Source: RUG14300 sp964561145
GTDB lineage: Bacteria; Bacillota; Clostridia; Christensenellales; CAG-1252
Length of the DNA: 64,000 nt
NCBI GenBank assembly: GCA_964561145.1
Contig: CAZLNZ010000008.1
Location: 20,650 to 84,649 of the forward strand
Reading direction: 5' to 3'
A program made the translations under genes and the position numbers. Positions 8,413 through 17,631 of the stretch are shown piece after piece. The notes beneath the pieces are model-generated. The model searched no databases, was not told where the DNA came from, and worked only from the letters and a program-made list of their open reading frames with translations. How positions within the stretch are numbered: the stretch's first letter is position 1; every line of letters starts with the position of its first letter.

Positions 8413-9480
8413 ATGGATAATTTTGAAAATAAAGATATATTACAACAAGATCAAAATGCCAGCGATATTTCTGAAAGTATCGTAAGTGCCAAGGATTCCG
8501 AACTCGATCAGACAGTTTCTGCAGTTAGCTCGGATTCCGCATTATTTGATCGTAGCGATGTTAAAGATTTCAATGTAGAAGTACAACGTAAAAAGCAGAA
8601 GGTTGCTAATATTATCAAGAACATTATTGTTTATACTTTCTTGACAATATGTGCCCTCTTAGCGTTTTTACCCTTCTATTGGATGATAATTTCATCAGTT
8701 AAAACAGAATCCGAATACATGTTGTCTGTTCCGACTTGGTTCCCGCAAACCTTTCAGTTTAAGAACTATGCAGCTGTATTAACACAAACATCTACATCGG
8801 GTTCCTTTGGACAGATGATTATCAACACTCTTGTAGTAGGATTCTTTTCAACAACAATAGGTGTAGTTATCACTGTTGTTACAGCATATGCACTCGCCAG
8901 AATGAATTTCAAAGGCAAGAACCTTCTGTTTGGTTTGATGCTTGCTACAATGATGATTCCCGGTGAAATGTATACTATTACTAACTATTTGACCGTTTCG
9001 GCTTGGGGGTGGAAAGATACATTTACCGTAATGATTTTACCTTTCTTGGTAAGTGTATATTACACGTATTTGCTAAGAAATAATTTCATGCAAATTCCCG
9101 AGTCACTCTACAAGGCTGCAAAGGTTGACGGATTGTCTGATATGGGTTATCTTATTAAGGTTATGGTACCCTTGACTGCACCTACACTTGTATCAATTAC
9201 TTTGCTCAAATTTATTGGTACTTGGAACTCATACATTTGGCCAAGACTTGTTAACTCTCAAAGCTGGCAAATGATAACCAACTGGGTAACTCGTGGCTTT
9301 GTTGATAGAATCGGTTCTGAACCCGGTGCAATTTATGGTGGTACTTATGGACCGTCTCAAACTCTAACTACATTGAAAATGGCTGCCGTATGCATGGTAT
9401 CGTTACCCCTATTTATACTCTTTATCACCTGTCGTAAATACATTATGCATGGTGTATCTAAGAGCGGTACTAAAGGTTAA
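8413..9480 (+). CDS. ABC importer permease, MalG/UgpE type, with acidic N-terminal extension
   Basis: 355 residues against about 275-280 for typical UgpE/MalG. The extra length is an acidic, Ser/Asp-rich N-terminal region of about 70 residues before the first membrane helix (about 75-97). The EAA loop LYKAAKVDGLSDMGYLIKV, which docks on the ATPase, is present at about residues 233-251, followed by MVPLTAPTL. An AAGAGGTG Shine-Dalgarno precedes the ATG and the gene follows the first permease by 10 bases. Both permeases carrying such tails suggests a shared partner, possibly one of the unknown membrane proteins of this operon. Confidence 0.9.
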   Translation: MDNFENKDILQQDQNASDISESIVSAKDSELDQTVSAVSSDSALFDRSDVKDFNVEVQRKKQKVANIIKNIIVYTFLTICALLAFLPFYWMIISSVKTESEYMLSVPTWFPQTFQFKNYAAVLTQTSTSGSFGQMIINTLVVGFFSTTIGVVITVVTAYALARMNFKGKNLLFGLMLATMMIPGEMYTITNYLTVSAWGWKDTFTVMILPFLVSVYYTYLLRNNFMQIPESLYKAAKVDGLSDMGYLIKVMVPLTAPTLVSITLLKFIGTWNSYIWPRLVNSQSWQMITNWVTRGFVDRIGSEPGAIYGGTYGPSQTLTTLKMAAVCMVSLPLFILFITCRKYIMHGVSKSGTKG

Positions 9481-9573
9481 TAAATTATTTAGCTCGTTTT
9501 ATACTAATAAGATACAGCGTATTAAACTAATTTCACACATTGTGTGTAGAAAAATAAAAACAAGGAGAACATT

Positions 9574-10959
9574 ATGAAAAAGATTGTGGGTATTTTACTC
9601 GTTTTAGTAGTAGTACTTCCTCTATGTCTAGCTATGTTCGCAGGATGCCAAGAGGCAACCGACTATGAGCATACTATTATCTTTTACTCTTCACAAGGAG
9701 ATTCTTTGCAAAAAATTACGCAAGTTGCAATTGATAGTTTTGAAGCTAAGTATCCCGGATGGAAGATCGAGCACGTACAAGTAGGTGGTTACGATGATGT
9801 TAAGGAAAAGATTGTTTCCGATTTCCAAGGTAGCCAACAACCCGATTTGGCTTACTGCTATGCAGACCACGTTGCTCATTACCTTCAAACCGGAAAGGTT
9901 TATGACCTTAACGATTTGATTAATTCTACTGAAACCGTAGTTGATGCTAATGGCAATGAGGTAGCAGTAGGTTATACAGCAGAAGAAGTTGCAGACTTCG
10001 TAGAAGGTTATTATAAAGAAGGATATGCTTCCAACTTCGGTGGATATGACACCTATGGTTATACTGCAGATGCTATGTTGACAATTCCTTTCGTTAAGTC
10101 AACAGAGTTGTTATATTATAACGAGACCGCCCTTAAGGCTGCTAACTTGACAGTTGCTAAAACTTGGGATGAGCTTTGGGCACAATGCAAAGTTCTAAGC
10201 ATCAAGTATCCTAAGGCTACTCCTTTGGCTTATGACTCTGAGGCTAACTGGTTTATCACAATGTGCAAACAAAACGGTTGGGATTACACAAGTGCAACAG
10301 GCAATCACTATCTCTTTAACAATGCCGATACTAAAGCATGGTTAGAGCAAATTCACACATATTACGATTTGGGATATATCACCACACAAACAATTTATGA
10401 TGCATACACCTCTGCTTTATTTACTAAGGGTGCTGAAGACGGTGGTTGTATTTATTGTATCGGTTCTTCCGGTGGTGCATCTTATCAAGATCCCGGTAAG
10501 ACTTTCACATATGGCATCGCTCCTATTCCCGGAAGTAAACAAGAAGACGGCTCCATAAACAATGCTGCAATTTCCCAAGGTCCTTCTCTAGTAATGCTTG
10601 AGGCAGGTAACGGTGTATCTAATGTTGAAGAGAAGAAGATAATGACTTGGTTGTTCGTTAAAGAGCTTCTCGATCCCACATTCCAAGCTGCTTTCGGTGT
10701 TGCTTCAGGTTACAATCCTTGCCGTCTCTCCGCATATGATCTTGAAGAATACGCAACTCATTTGGAGGGAACAGATATCACAGCTGTTGCTGCAAATGTT
10801 GCTAAGGGTATGACAGAGGACTTCTTTACCTCTCCTGCTTTCGTTGGTTCTTCAATGGCTCGTACACAGGTCGGTAACGTAGTAGTTTATTCATTAACAG
10901 GCAGTAAGGATGCTGAAAAGGCATTAAAAGATGCTGTTGCAAACTGCGGTGGTAAATAA
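9574..10959 (+). CDS. Extracellular solute-binding lipoprotein, family 1
   Basis: 461 residues. Lipoprotein signal with Cys in LAMFAGC (about residue 25), then the two-lobed family 1 binding-protein fold: N-terminal strand HTIIFYSSQG, the QPDLAYCYADH segment, the Trp-rich hinge AKTWDELWAQC and the C-terminal FTSPAFVGSS region. It captures the substrate outside the cell and hands it to the permease pair encoded just upstream. SD AAGGAG lies 7 bases before the ATG. The 93-base gap before it has a short inverted repeat (CACAC / GTGTG near 9535-9548) that could be an operator or a processing hairpin. Family 1 usually binds sugars; the nuclease neighbours raise nucleosides, nucleotides or oligonucleotides as alternatives. 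Confidence 0.9.
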   Translation: MKKIVGILLVLVVVLPLCLAMFAGCQEATDYEHTIIFYSSQGDSLQKITQVAIDSFEAKYPGWKIEHVQVGGYDDVKEKIVSDFQGSQQPDLAYCYADHVAHYLQTGKVYDLNDLINSTETVVDANGNEVAVGYTAEEVADFVEGYYKEGYASNFGGYDTYGYTADAMLTIPFVKSTELLYYNETALKAANLTVAKTWDELWAQCKVLSIKYPKATPLAYDSEANWFITMCKQNGWDYTSATGNHYLFNNADTKAWLEQIHTYYDLGYITTQTIYDAYTSALFTKGAEDGGCIYCIGSSGGASYQDPGKTFTYGIAPIPGSKQEDGSINNAAISQGPSLVMLEAGNGVSNVEEKKIMTWLFVKELLDPTFQAAFGVASGYNPCRLSAYDLEEYATHLEGTDITAVAANVAKGMTEDFFTSPAFVGSSMARTQVGNVVVYSLTGSKDAEKALKDAVANCGGK

Positions 10960-10978
10960 TTATATCTGAGGAAATATA

Positions 10979-12274
10979 ATGAAAAAAATAATTTGTATAC
11001 TTCTTGCGATAATAGTTGTATTTAGTTGTATTGCTGTCGTTGGGTGCAATAGTGTTGCAGACAATACGGAATATTACGATTCTATTACTAAGAAGTGTAA
11101 ATTGGAAAAATCATATGAGGGTAAAAGTTTCTTGAAGGACGGAATTGGTCTTGCTACCGTTAGTGCTTTTACCGATGGTGACACCACCCGTTTTAAAACG
11201 GGCGGTGAAACCGTTATTATTCGTTATTATTGTATAGATACCCCTGAATCGACAGGCAGTGTTCAAAAGTGGGGCAAAGCGGCATCTTTATTTGTAAAAG
11301 AGCAATTATCGAAGGCTACAGAAATAGTTTTAGAGTCTTCAACCGGAAGTGTTCCTCAAAAGGATTCCTACGGAACTCGCTATTTGGGTTATGTTTGGTA
11401 TAAGACAGCTGACAGTGATTTTAAACTACTTAACTTAGAGTTAATTGAAAACGGATTCACTGAAAATAAAGCAATTAATACTAGCGACTATGCTTACTAT
11501 AGCTATATGAACGATGCAAACAAATTTGCTCGTAAAATAAAGCTTAGAATTTATTCTGATCTTGATGATCCTCTTTATTCTGATAAGCCTATAGCAATTA
11601 CTATTAAGGATTTTTGGGATAAAACGGAGGAATACTATAATGAGGAGACAGATTCCGGAGCAGCCGTTATGTTTGATGCATGTCTTATCGATTTGACAGT
11701 AAGTACTTCCGGAACCTACACTTTTACAGCTGTCCAATATGATCCCGAAACTAAGTCGGAGTATTCTCTCAATGTATATGCTGCTTACGTTTCAAATGCT
11801 GCATCGAAAATGAAGATAGGACATTTATATAAAATAATTGGAACTATACAATACTATAATGGAGCATATCAAGTATCAGGAATAGTGTATAACAGCTTGT
11901 TGCAATCTCAAGAAAGTTATCGCAATAATTTGTCCGGTTCCTACATTTTGCAAGAGAACTATTACCTCACATTTGACTCAGAAGTAACATACATGGATCA
12001 ATATAGTAAAACATTATATTCAAATGCAACCATCAAAACTGTAGAGGTTATAGATAATGTTTTAAAATTAGGTGTTTGTTCTAACAAAATAGGTTCAGGT
12101 AATGTTGCAGGCGATGAATTTGAGTTTACTATCAAGATAGATGTGAAATCTTCATCTATAGATTATACGTCTTATTTTGAAGCCGGTGATATAATCTCTT
12201 TTAGAGGTTATCAATTGGAAAAAGACAATGGTATTATAATTGTTCCGAGAGTTTCGGACATAACTAAAAAATAA
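10979..12274 (+). CDS. Staphylococcal-nuclease-domain lipoprotein
   Basis: 431 residues. Lipobox VVGC (Cys about residue 23) anchors it outside the membrane. Residues about 50-165 form a thermonuclease (SNase, PF00565) domain: DGDT for the calcium-binding Asp, Arg and Asp in IRYYCIDTPE, and the Arg of YGTRYLGYVW, so the catalytic set of the family (Asp21, Arg35, Asp40, Glu43, Arg87 in staphylococcal numbering) appears complete. The C-terminal 260 residues hold two beta-rich, OB-like modules (around 200-310 and 320-431). SNases cut DNA and RNA to 3'-phosphomononucleotides and short oligonucleotides. The gene lies 19 bases after the binding-protein gene, which directly couples a surface nuclease to an importer. 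Confidence 0.87.
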   Translation: MKKIICILLAIIVVFSCIAVVGCNSVADNTEYYDSITKKCKLEKSYEGKSFLKDGIGLATVSAFTDGDTTRFKTGGETVIIRYYCIDTPESTGSVQKWGKAASLFVKEQLSKATEIVLESSTGSVPQKDSYGTRYLGYVWYKTADSDFKLLNLELIENGFTENKAINTSDYAYYSYMNDANKFARKIKLRIYSDLDDPLYSDKPIAITIKDFWDKTEEYYNEETDSGAAVMFDACLIDLTVSTSGTYTFTAVQYDPETKSEYSLNVYAAYVSNAASKMKIGHLYKIIGTIQYYNGAYQVSGIVYNSLLQSQESYRNNLSGSYILQENYYLTFDSEVTYMDQYSKTLYSNATIKTVEVIDNVLKLGVCSNKIGSGNVAGDEFEFTIKIDVKSSSIDYTSYFEAGDIISFRGYQLEKDNGIIIVPRVSDITKK

Positions 12275-12296
12275 ATTTAAAGGAGACAAATAAACG

Positions 12297-15200
12297 ATGA
12301 AAAAGATTATCATAGCTCTAGTTGCAATTGTTATGGTAGTATGTAGCTTCACGTTAATAGCTTGTTCAAATAAGGACGAAGATATAATAACAAATTATAT
12401 TTTCGAACAGGATGGACAAATGGTTGATAGTGATTTCGTACTCCCCCTAACAATTAGTGGAAAGAAAGCAGAATGGAAATCTAATAGTGAATATGTAACC
12501 TTATCCAAACTCGACGAGGAGTGGAGAGCTGTGGTTTCATATCCTGAAACAGGAATTGAGACTGTTACCTTGACTCTTACAGTTGGCAAGGTTTCCAAAG
12601 ACTTTACCGTTAGAGTAAAAGCTATTGATGAAATTACTTTCATGGATAACTATGTGTTCAAGTATGATAAGGGTACAGTGGCATCTAACTTTGACTTAGA
12701 AAGATCATTTACATTTAAAGATAAAACTTGTAACATTTCTTGGTCAGTTTCTGAAGATTATAATCTTTATCTTGCTATAAGCGAAGACGGAAACAGTTGT
12801 ATTGTATACGAACAGGCATCTATTACACCTGTACAAATTACAGCAACATTTGAGTATAACGGTGTCCCTGCTTCAAAATCCTATTCACTTAATGTTTATA
12901 AGGAAATGATAGGATTAGAGTTAGTTGATTACTGGTACAACAACACCGGTGTTTCCATTGAAATGAGCGGTTACGTAGTAGAAATCGGTACTGCCTATAG
13001 TTCATCATATAACAATGTTACATTATACATTGTAAACGATGATTACACCGCAGGATACTATCTCTATAGAGTTAAAACAACTGACGAATATGGTAAAGTA
13101 CTTAAAGTTGGCGATCACGTAACAGTAACCGGTACAACAAATACCAATTTTAACGGATTAATTGAAACCAACGCAGGCGGTAGTCTTGTTATCGATACTG
13201 ATTGGGAAGTTCCTTATGAGGCTTCAAAGGCTGTAGCTGCAGTTGATGATTTAGTAATCGGTAATTTACCTGCTACAATTTATAATGAATCTCGTATGGT
13301 TTCATTGACAAACTGGAAAGTCTTATATCATTTGAAGGATAAAGCAGACGGTACAGCTTATAAGACAACCGATGATAACTTTACACTTATGATGCTCACA
13401 AAGGGCGGTGTAAATGTTGCTGTTAGAGTTAGCAAGTATCTAGAAGGTGCTTATACTAAGGGTGATTCCACACATCAAGCACTTGTAAATGTATTAGATA
13501 CTTATGCTGTTGGATCTACTGTAAACGTTCAAGGTATCTTCTCATGCTATAATGGCGTATGGCAAATTATGCCTTTAAGTGCAAGTGGTATTACCGCCGG
13601 CGGTGAAGCTGATCTTGATACCAAGAACGACTACGATGGTAATAAGGTCGCAGCTGCTGTTTCAGCAGTTAATGCTAAAATTGCAGAGTTAGGTCTTAAT
13701 AAGGATATTACATCTAACAAGGATGTTCAACTTCTTACTGAAAGCAATGGTGTTAGCATTTCCTACAATGTTAGAAAATCTAACTCGGTTACAATTGATA
13801 AGGATGGCAAGATGGTAGTAACTCCCGGTAACCCTGAGACTACTTCTATTCAAGTTAAATATTCTATCAATGGCTTTGAAACAGTACAATTTGTATATGT
13901 ATATTCTCTAATTCCTTCTGCTGCATCTATCATCGAAGGCATTAAATTACCAGATTCTATTAGCGGTGAGTATAAGTTACCTACCTATGAAGGTGCTGAC
14001 TTGGTTTGGGAAATCGAGTCCGGTGACGAAGACAGTCTTAAGATCGAAAACGGAAAATTGATTCCAACAATCGGACGTGATAAGATAACATACATTCTTC
14101 GTCTTACTCTCACATATGAAGAAAAAGAGAAGGTTAAAGAATATGTTGTCATTCTTGATTCTATCTATAGTTCACTTGCAGGTGAAGGTACAGAAGAAAA
14201 ACCTTATTCTGTAGAAGACATTAACACAATTATCACCGTATCAGGTCAATCTGATAGCGATAAGGACATCTATATTAAGGGATATATCGCCTCTCTCTCA
14301 GACTTTGATGCTGAAAAGAAAAACTATAGTAATGCATCTATCGGTGATACTGCAAATGATGCTAATGCTGTTGCTGCAGCTGCCCTTGCAGGCATTGAAG
14401 GTGCTGAGCACGAAGTCGGTGACTGTGTAGTTGTTTTAGCTACCCTTAAGTATGACGCTGATGCAAGTGCTTGGGTATTAGCTGATGCAAAAGTTGTAAA
14501 GGTTATATCTAGAATTTCTGACGGTGTTCCTACCATTGTTAAGGCAACCGCTCCTTTTGAGGAGAATAAGGGCTACTACTTAACAATTGATCAAAGCAAT
14601 TTAAACAAGACTCTTTATGTAAAAAATGAAATAGCAAAGACCTATTACCTTGGCTCATCTGATGATTATACAACTGCTGATTTAGTATATCTCAAGAGTG
14701 TTGAAGGCGGCTATAATCTATACTTTAAATCTGCTGATGATAAGATCACGTATATTTCCGGTGCAGTTAGCGGAACTTATGTAAATATCAAGTTGGTTGA
14801 TAAAGATCCTATCGTATGGTCTTACAATGCTGAACACAATTGTTTCACACATAAATTTACAGTTGAAGAAAAAGAAGTAGAGTATTATATCGGTACATTT
14901 AGTGAAAATACTACTTTCTCGCTCAGCAAGATTTCTTATATCAGTTCATCTTTCCCTGCATATTTGACATATTTAGATTATGTTCAACCTGCGGCAAAGG
15001 GTGAGTCTGTTGAAACTGCTTACACAGCAGATGAACTTTGGGCAGAATTCGGTTCTTGGGAATCAGGAAAAGTATCTGAGAAACAAGTATATGTAAAAGG
15101 TATGATTGTTAAAGAGCCTACTTATAATTCAGATCATGGTTCATATACATTCTACTTTGCTTCAAGCAAAGACGGTAAACAAGTTCAAGGTTACTCTGCA

Positions 15201-17456
15201 AAGCTTGGTGATGGAGTTTCTTCAATCGGCATTTACGATGAAATTGTTGTTTACGGTTACTTGACAATGTATGCCAAGGCAGACGGTTCTTACAGCATCC
15301 TTGAGGTTGCTTACCTCAAAGCAACAGGTGTTAGTCCTGTAGTTGTCAGTGTTGTTGCTCACGAGTGTTCTGATGCTGACGAAGATGGCAAGTGTGATCT
15401 TTGTGAAAAGGATATCGAGGGTGAAGAGCCTGTCGTGCCCGAAGCTCCTGAATTTGCTCATGCAGGAACACAAGATGATCCTTACACGATTGCAGATGTC
15501 AACAAGATGTTCGAGGCTGAGTATACTTTAATTGAGAACTTCTATGTTAAAGCGTATGTTATTTCAATGTCAAGTTGGAGCGACACATGGGGTAACTATA
15601 CATATGCTTATCTTGCTGATACTGCCGATGGCAATGGCAAAGTTAGCGTATATATCTTCAAGGGTGATGAAATTGCCAATGTACAAGTTGGTGACCAAGT
15701 AACTTGCACTGTTAAGTATATTAGTAAGTATAATAACAGCTGGCAAATGAATACTGTTGTTATTGTGGAAATTGAAGAGGATGAAGGCGGCAATGAGCAA
15801 GGTGATGAAGTAGTTTATTCTAATGGAAACAACAGCATAACCATTCTCGACGAGTATAATCTTAAATATTGCGTCGGAAGTGTAGAAGAGAATATTAGGA
15901 ACTACACTAAAGGCGAAGATGGCGTTTATTCGTTTGTCTATAATAGAGGAAGTGTTACCGTTACATTTACAATTAGCGAAAATGTTCTTACTTTAAACGA
16001 CAGCTCTTTGGGCGAATTTACCTTATACCTCAATGGTAACGGTGGTGATTCCGGTAAAGAAGACGAAGGCGATAAGCTCGAAAAAGGTGAGTTGTTATGT
16101 ACAATAGAACTTGGGGACGGTGACTCCGGTAAAGAATGGACTGCACCAGTTTCTGGAAAATTTATCGTTGAAGCAGCCGGTTTGGAAATTTATGATGCAG
16201 CCGGTTGGACTAATTACGGTGCTGCGATAGCAACAATAACAAATATTGGTGTTGTTGAAATCGTTAAAGATGAAACTTATTACCTTTGTAATACTGCTGT
16301 TGGTGCTATAACAGTCAAACTTTACGCTGTTGCCGGTGGAGACGAATCTGGTGACCAAGGTGACAGTGGTGATGAGAAACCTGCTAAGGGTACAACAGCT
16401 GAAACCGCTTATACAGTTGATGAACTTTGGGATGCATTTAGTAGTTTAGCACATCAAGAAGCATCTAAAGAACAGTTTTATGTTAAAGGCATAATTTCTA
16501 CTGTTCCAAGTTATAATGGACACGGATATTCTTTTGATTTTGTGAATTCGAAAAATGCTACTATCCAAGGTTATTCTGTTCAGCTTGGCGATGTCGCAAC
16601 AACGATTTGTCAAAATGACGATGTAGTGATTTATGGATATATCTATAAATATAACAGTATTCTAGAAGTTGCATATGTAAAAACTATTGGTGTTAATCCT
16701 CAATTGATTAGCCGTATTGCTGGTAACTCAACTGTTACATTCGTTGAAAATGAAAATGCTGACATCACTGTTAGCGTTGAGAACGGTTTGAATGATTCGG
16801 AATTTTCAATAACTGTTTCTCCTAAAAACGGGGCTGTAATTGATGCTGTAAAAGTTAATGGGTTTGCTGTAACTGCAAATGACGATGGTTCATATACGGG
16901 TGTTATTGCTGGCAATACGGTTATTACAGTTGACGCACGCATTCCTGTAGAAGGACCTGTTACATCTCTCGTTGCCTTATCTACTAATTTTGCCAATTTT
17001 GGGTGGGATTCTTCTTATAAAGCTCGTTCCCTCTCATCGTCTGATCTTGGAATTTCCGATGTTTCTTTATCAGTTGATTTCACTAATGCTAATAAGCAAG
17101 GAGATGATCAGGTTATTCATGATATTCCTGTTGTAGCTGCTAAGAATTCCGCACAATATGTTACAGTATCTGTTTCTGGTGTTTCAATCTCAAGTATTTC
17201 ATTCAATCTTAGAGAGTGGGCAAATAATAAGAAGTTTACTACAGTAACTATTGAGTATACAACTGATGGATCAACATGGGTTTCATCGAATGTGGGCTTG
17301 GTTAATGGCACAGCTTCTGCTATTAGTACTGTTGGTACAACCTTATCTTTTGAAGATTTACCTGAGAATGTTTCTGCAGTTAGACTTGTGTTTGTTGGTT
17401 CGAATACAAAGAACAGCCAAGTTGGTATTGAAGGTTTCACAATTGTAACGGAATAA
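12297..17456 (+). CDS. Giant multi-domain lipoprotein with repeated OB-like modules
   Basis: 1719 residues. Lipobox LIAC (Cys about residue 23), then two Ig-like modules (about 30-200), and about six modules resembling the OB folds of the DUF5689/DUF6359 kind: about 204-310, 322-435, 626-738, 898-1018, 1055-1160 and 1362-1471. Four of these open with a recurring pattern (T/E-x-P/A-Y-T/S-V/A-x-D/E, then a VKGxI or VKAYV strand). A Cys/Asp motif (HECSDADEDGKCDLCEKD) sits near 1022-1040, and the C-terminus is a jelly-roll-like beta-sandwich similar in kind to the one in the endonuclease at 1100-3544. OB modules of this type often occur in secreted nucleases and may bind nucleic acid; no nuclease motif is seen here. 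SD AAAGGAG; last gene of the operon, followed by a terminator. Confidence 0.8.
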   Translation: MKKIIIALVAIVMVVCSFTLIACSNKDEDIITNYIFEQDGQMVDSDFVLPLTISGKKAEWKSNSEYVTLSKLDEEWRAVVSYPETGIETVTLTLTVGKVSKDFTVRVKAIDEITFMDNYVFKYDKGTVASNFDLERSFTFKDKTCNISWSVSEDYNLYLAISEDGNSCIVYEQASITPVQITATFEYNGVPASKSYSLNVYKEMIGLELVDYWYNNTGVSIEMSGYVVEIGTAYSSSYNNVTLYIVNDDYTAGYYLYRVKTTDEYGKVLKVGDHVTVTGTTNTNFNGLIETNAGGSLVIDTDWEVPYEASKAVAAVDDLVIGNLPATIYNESRMVSLTNWKVLYHLKDKADGTAYKTTDDNFTLMMLTKGGVNVAVRVSKYLEGAYTKGDSTHQALVNVLDTYAVGSTVNVQGIFSCYNGVWQIMPLSASGITAGGEADLDTKNDYDGNKVAAAVSAVNAKIAELGLNKDITSNKDVQLLTESNGVSISYNVRKSNSVTIDKDGKMVVTPGNPETTSIQVKYSINGFETVQFVYVYSLIPSAASIIEGIKLPDSISGEYKLPTYEGADLVWEIESGDEDSLKIENGKLIPTIGRDKITYILRLTLTYEEKEKVKEYVVILDSIYSSLAGEGTEEKPYSVEDINTIITVSGQSDSDKDIYIKGYIASLSDFDAEKKNYSNASIGDTANDANAVAAAALAGIEGAEHEVGDCVVVLATLKYDADASAWVLADAKVVKVISRISDGVPTIVKATAPFEENKGYYLTIDQSNLNKTLYVKNEIAKTYYLGSSDDYTTADLVYLKSVEGGYNLYFKSADDKITYISGAVSGTYVNIKLVDKDPIVWSYNAEHNCFTHKFTVEEKEVEYYIGTFSENTTFSLSKISYISSSFPAYLTYLDYVQPAAKGESVETAYTADELWAEFGSWESGKVSEKQVYVKGMIVKEPTYNSDHGSYTFYFASSKDGKQVQGYSAKLGDGVSSIGIYDEIVVYGYLTMYAKADGSYSILEVAYLKATGVSPVVVSVVAHECSDADEDGKCDLCEKDIEGEEPVVPEAPEFAHAGTQDDPYTIADVNKMFEAEYTLIENFYVKAYVISMSSWSDTWGNYTYAYLADTADGNGKVSVYIFKGDEIANVQVGDQVTCTVKYISKYNNSWQMNTVVIVEIEEDEGGNEQGDEVVYSNGNNSITILDEYNLKYCVGSVEENIRNYTKGEDGVYSFVYNRGSVTVTFTISENVLTLNDSSLGEFTLYLNGNGGDSGKEDEGDKLEKGELLCTIELGDGDSGKEWTAPVSGKFIVEAAGLEIYDAAGWTNYGAAIATITNIGVVEIVKDETYYLCNTAVGAITVKLYAVAGGDESGDQGDSGDEKPAKGTTAETAYTVDELWDAFSSLAHQEASKEQFYVKGIISTVPSYNGHGYSFDFVNSKNATIQGYSVQLGDVATTICQNDDVVIYGYIYKYNSILEVAYVKTIGVNPQLISRIAGNSTVTFVENENADITVSVENGLNDSEFSITVSPKNGAVIDAVKVNGFAVTANDDGSYTGVIAGNTVITVDARIPVEGPVTSLVALSTNFANFGWDSSYKARSLSSSDLGISDVSLSVDFTNANKQGDDQVIHDIPVVAAKNSAQYVTVSVSGVSISSISFNLREWANNKKFTTVTIEYTTDGSTWVSSNVGLVNGTASAISTVGTTLSFEDLPENVSAVRLVFVGSNTKNSQVGIEGFTIVTE

Positions 17457-17473
17457 TTTAATATTACATTTAT

Positions 17474-17501
17474 AAAAACCGTGCCTCGTGCACGGTTTTT
17501 T
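17474..17501 (+). terminator. Intrinsic terminator ending the importer/nuclease operon
   Basis: Stem AAAAACCGTGC / GCACGGTTTTT with a 5-nt loop and a T-rich tail, 18 bases after the stop codon of the giant lipoprotein. Confidence 0.9.
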
Positions 17502-17631
17502 ATTTGCTATAATCTTGCTAGATTATTAATATAAACTCTTTGAGTTACTTGATTTGAAGGCTTATAGAATTATCGGTGAATTATGTGTACCTGTCATGAT
17601 GATGTCTGTATTTTTCTTTTACATATAATTA

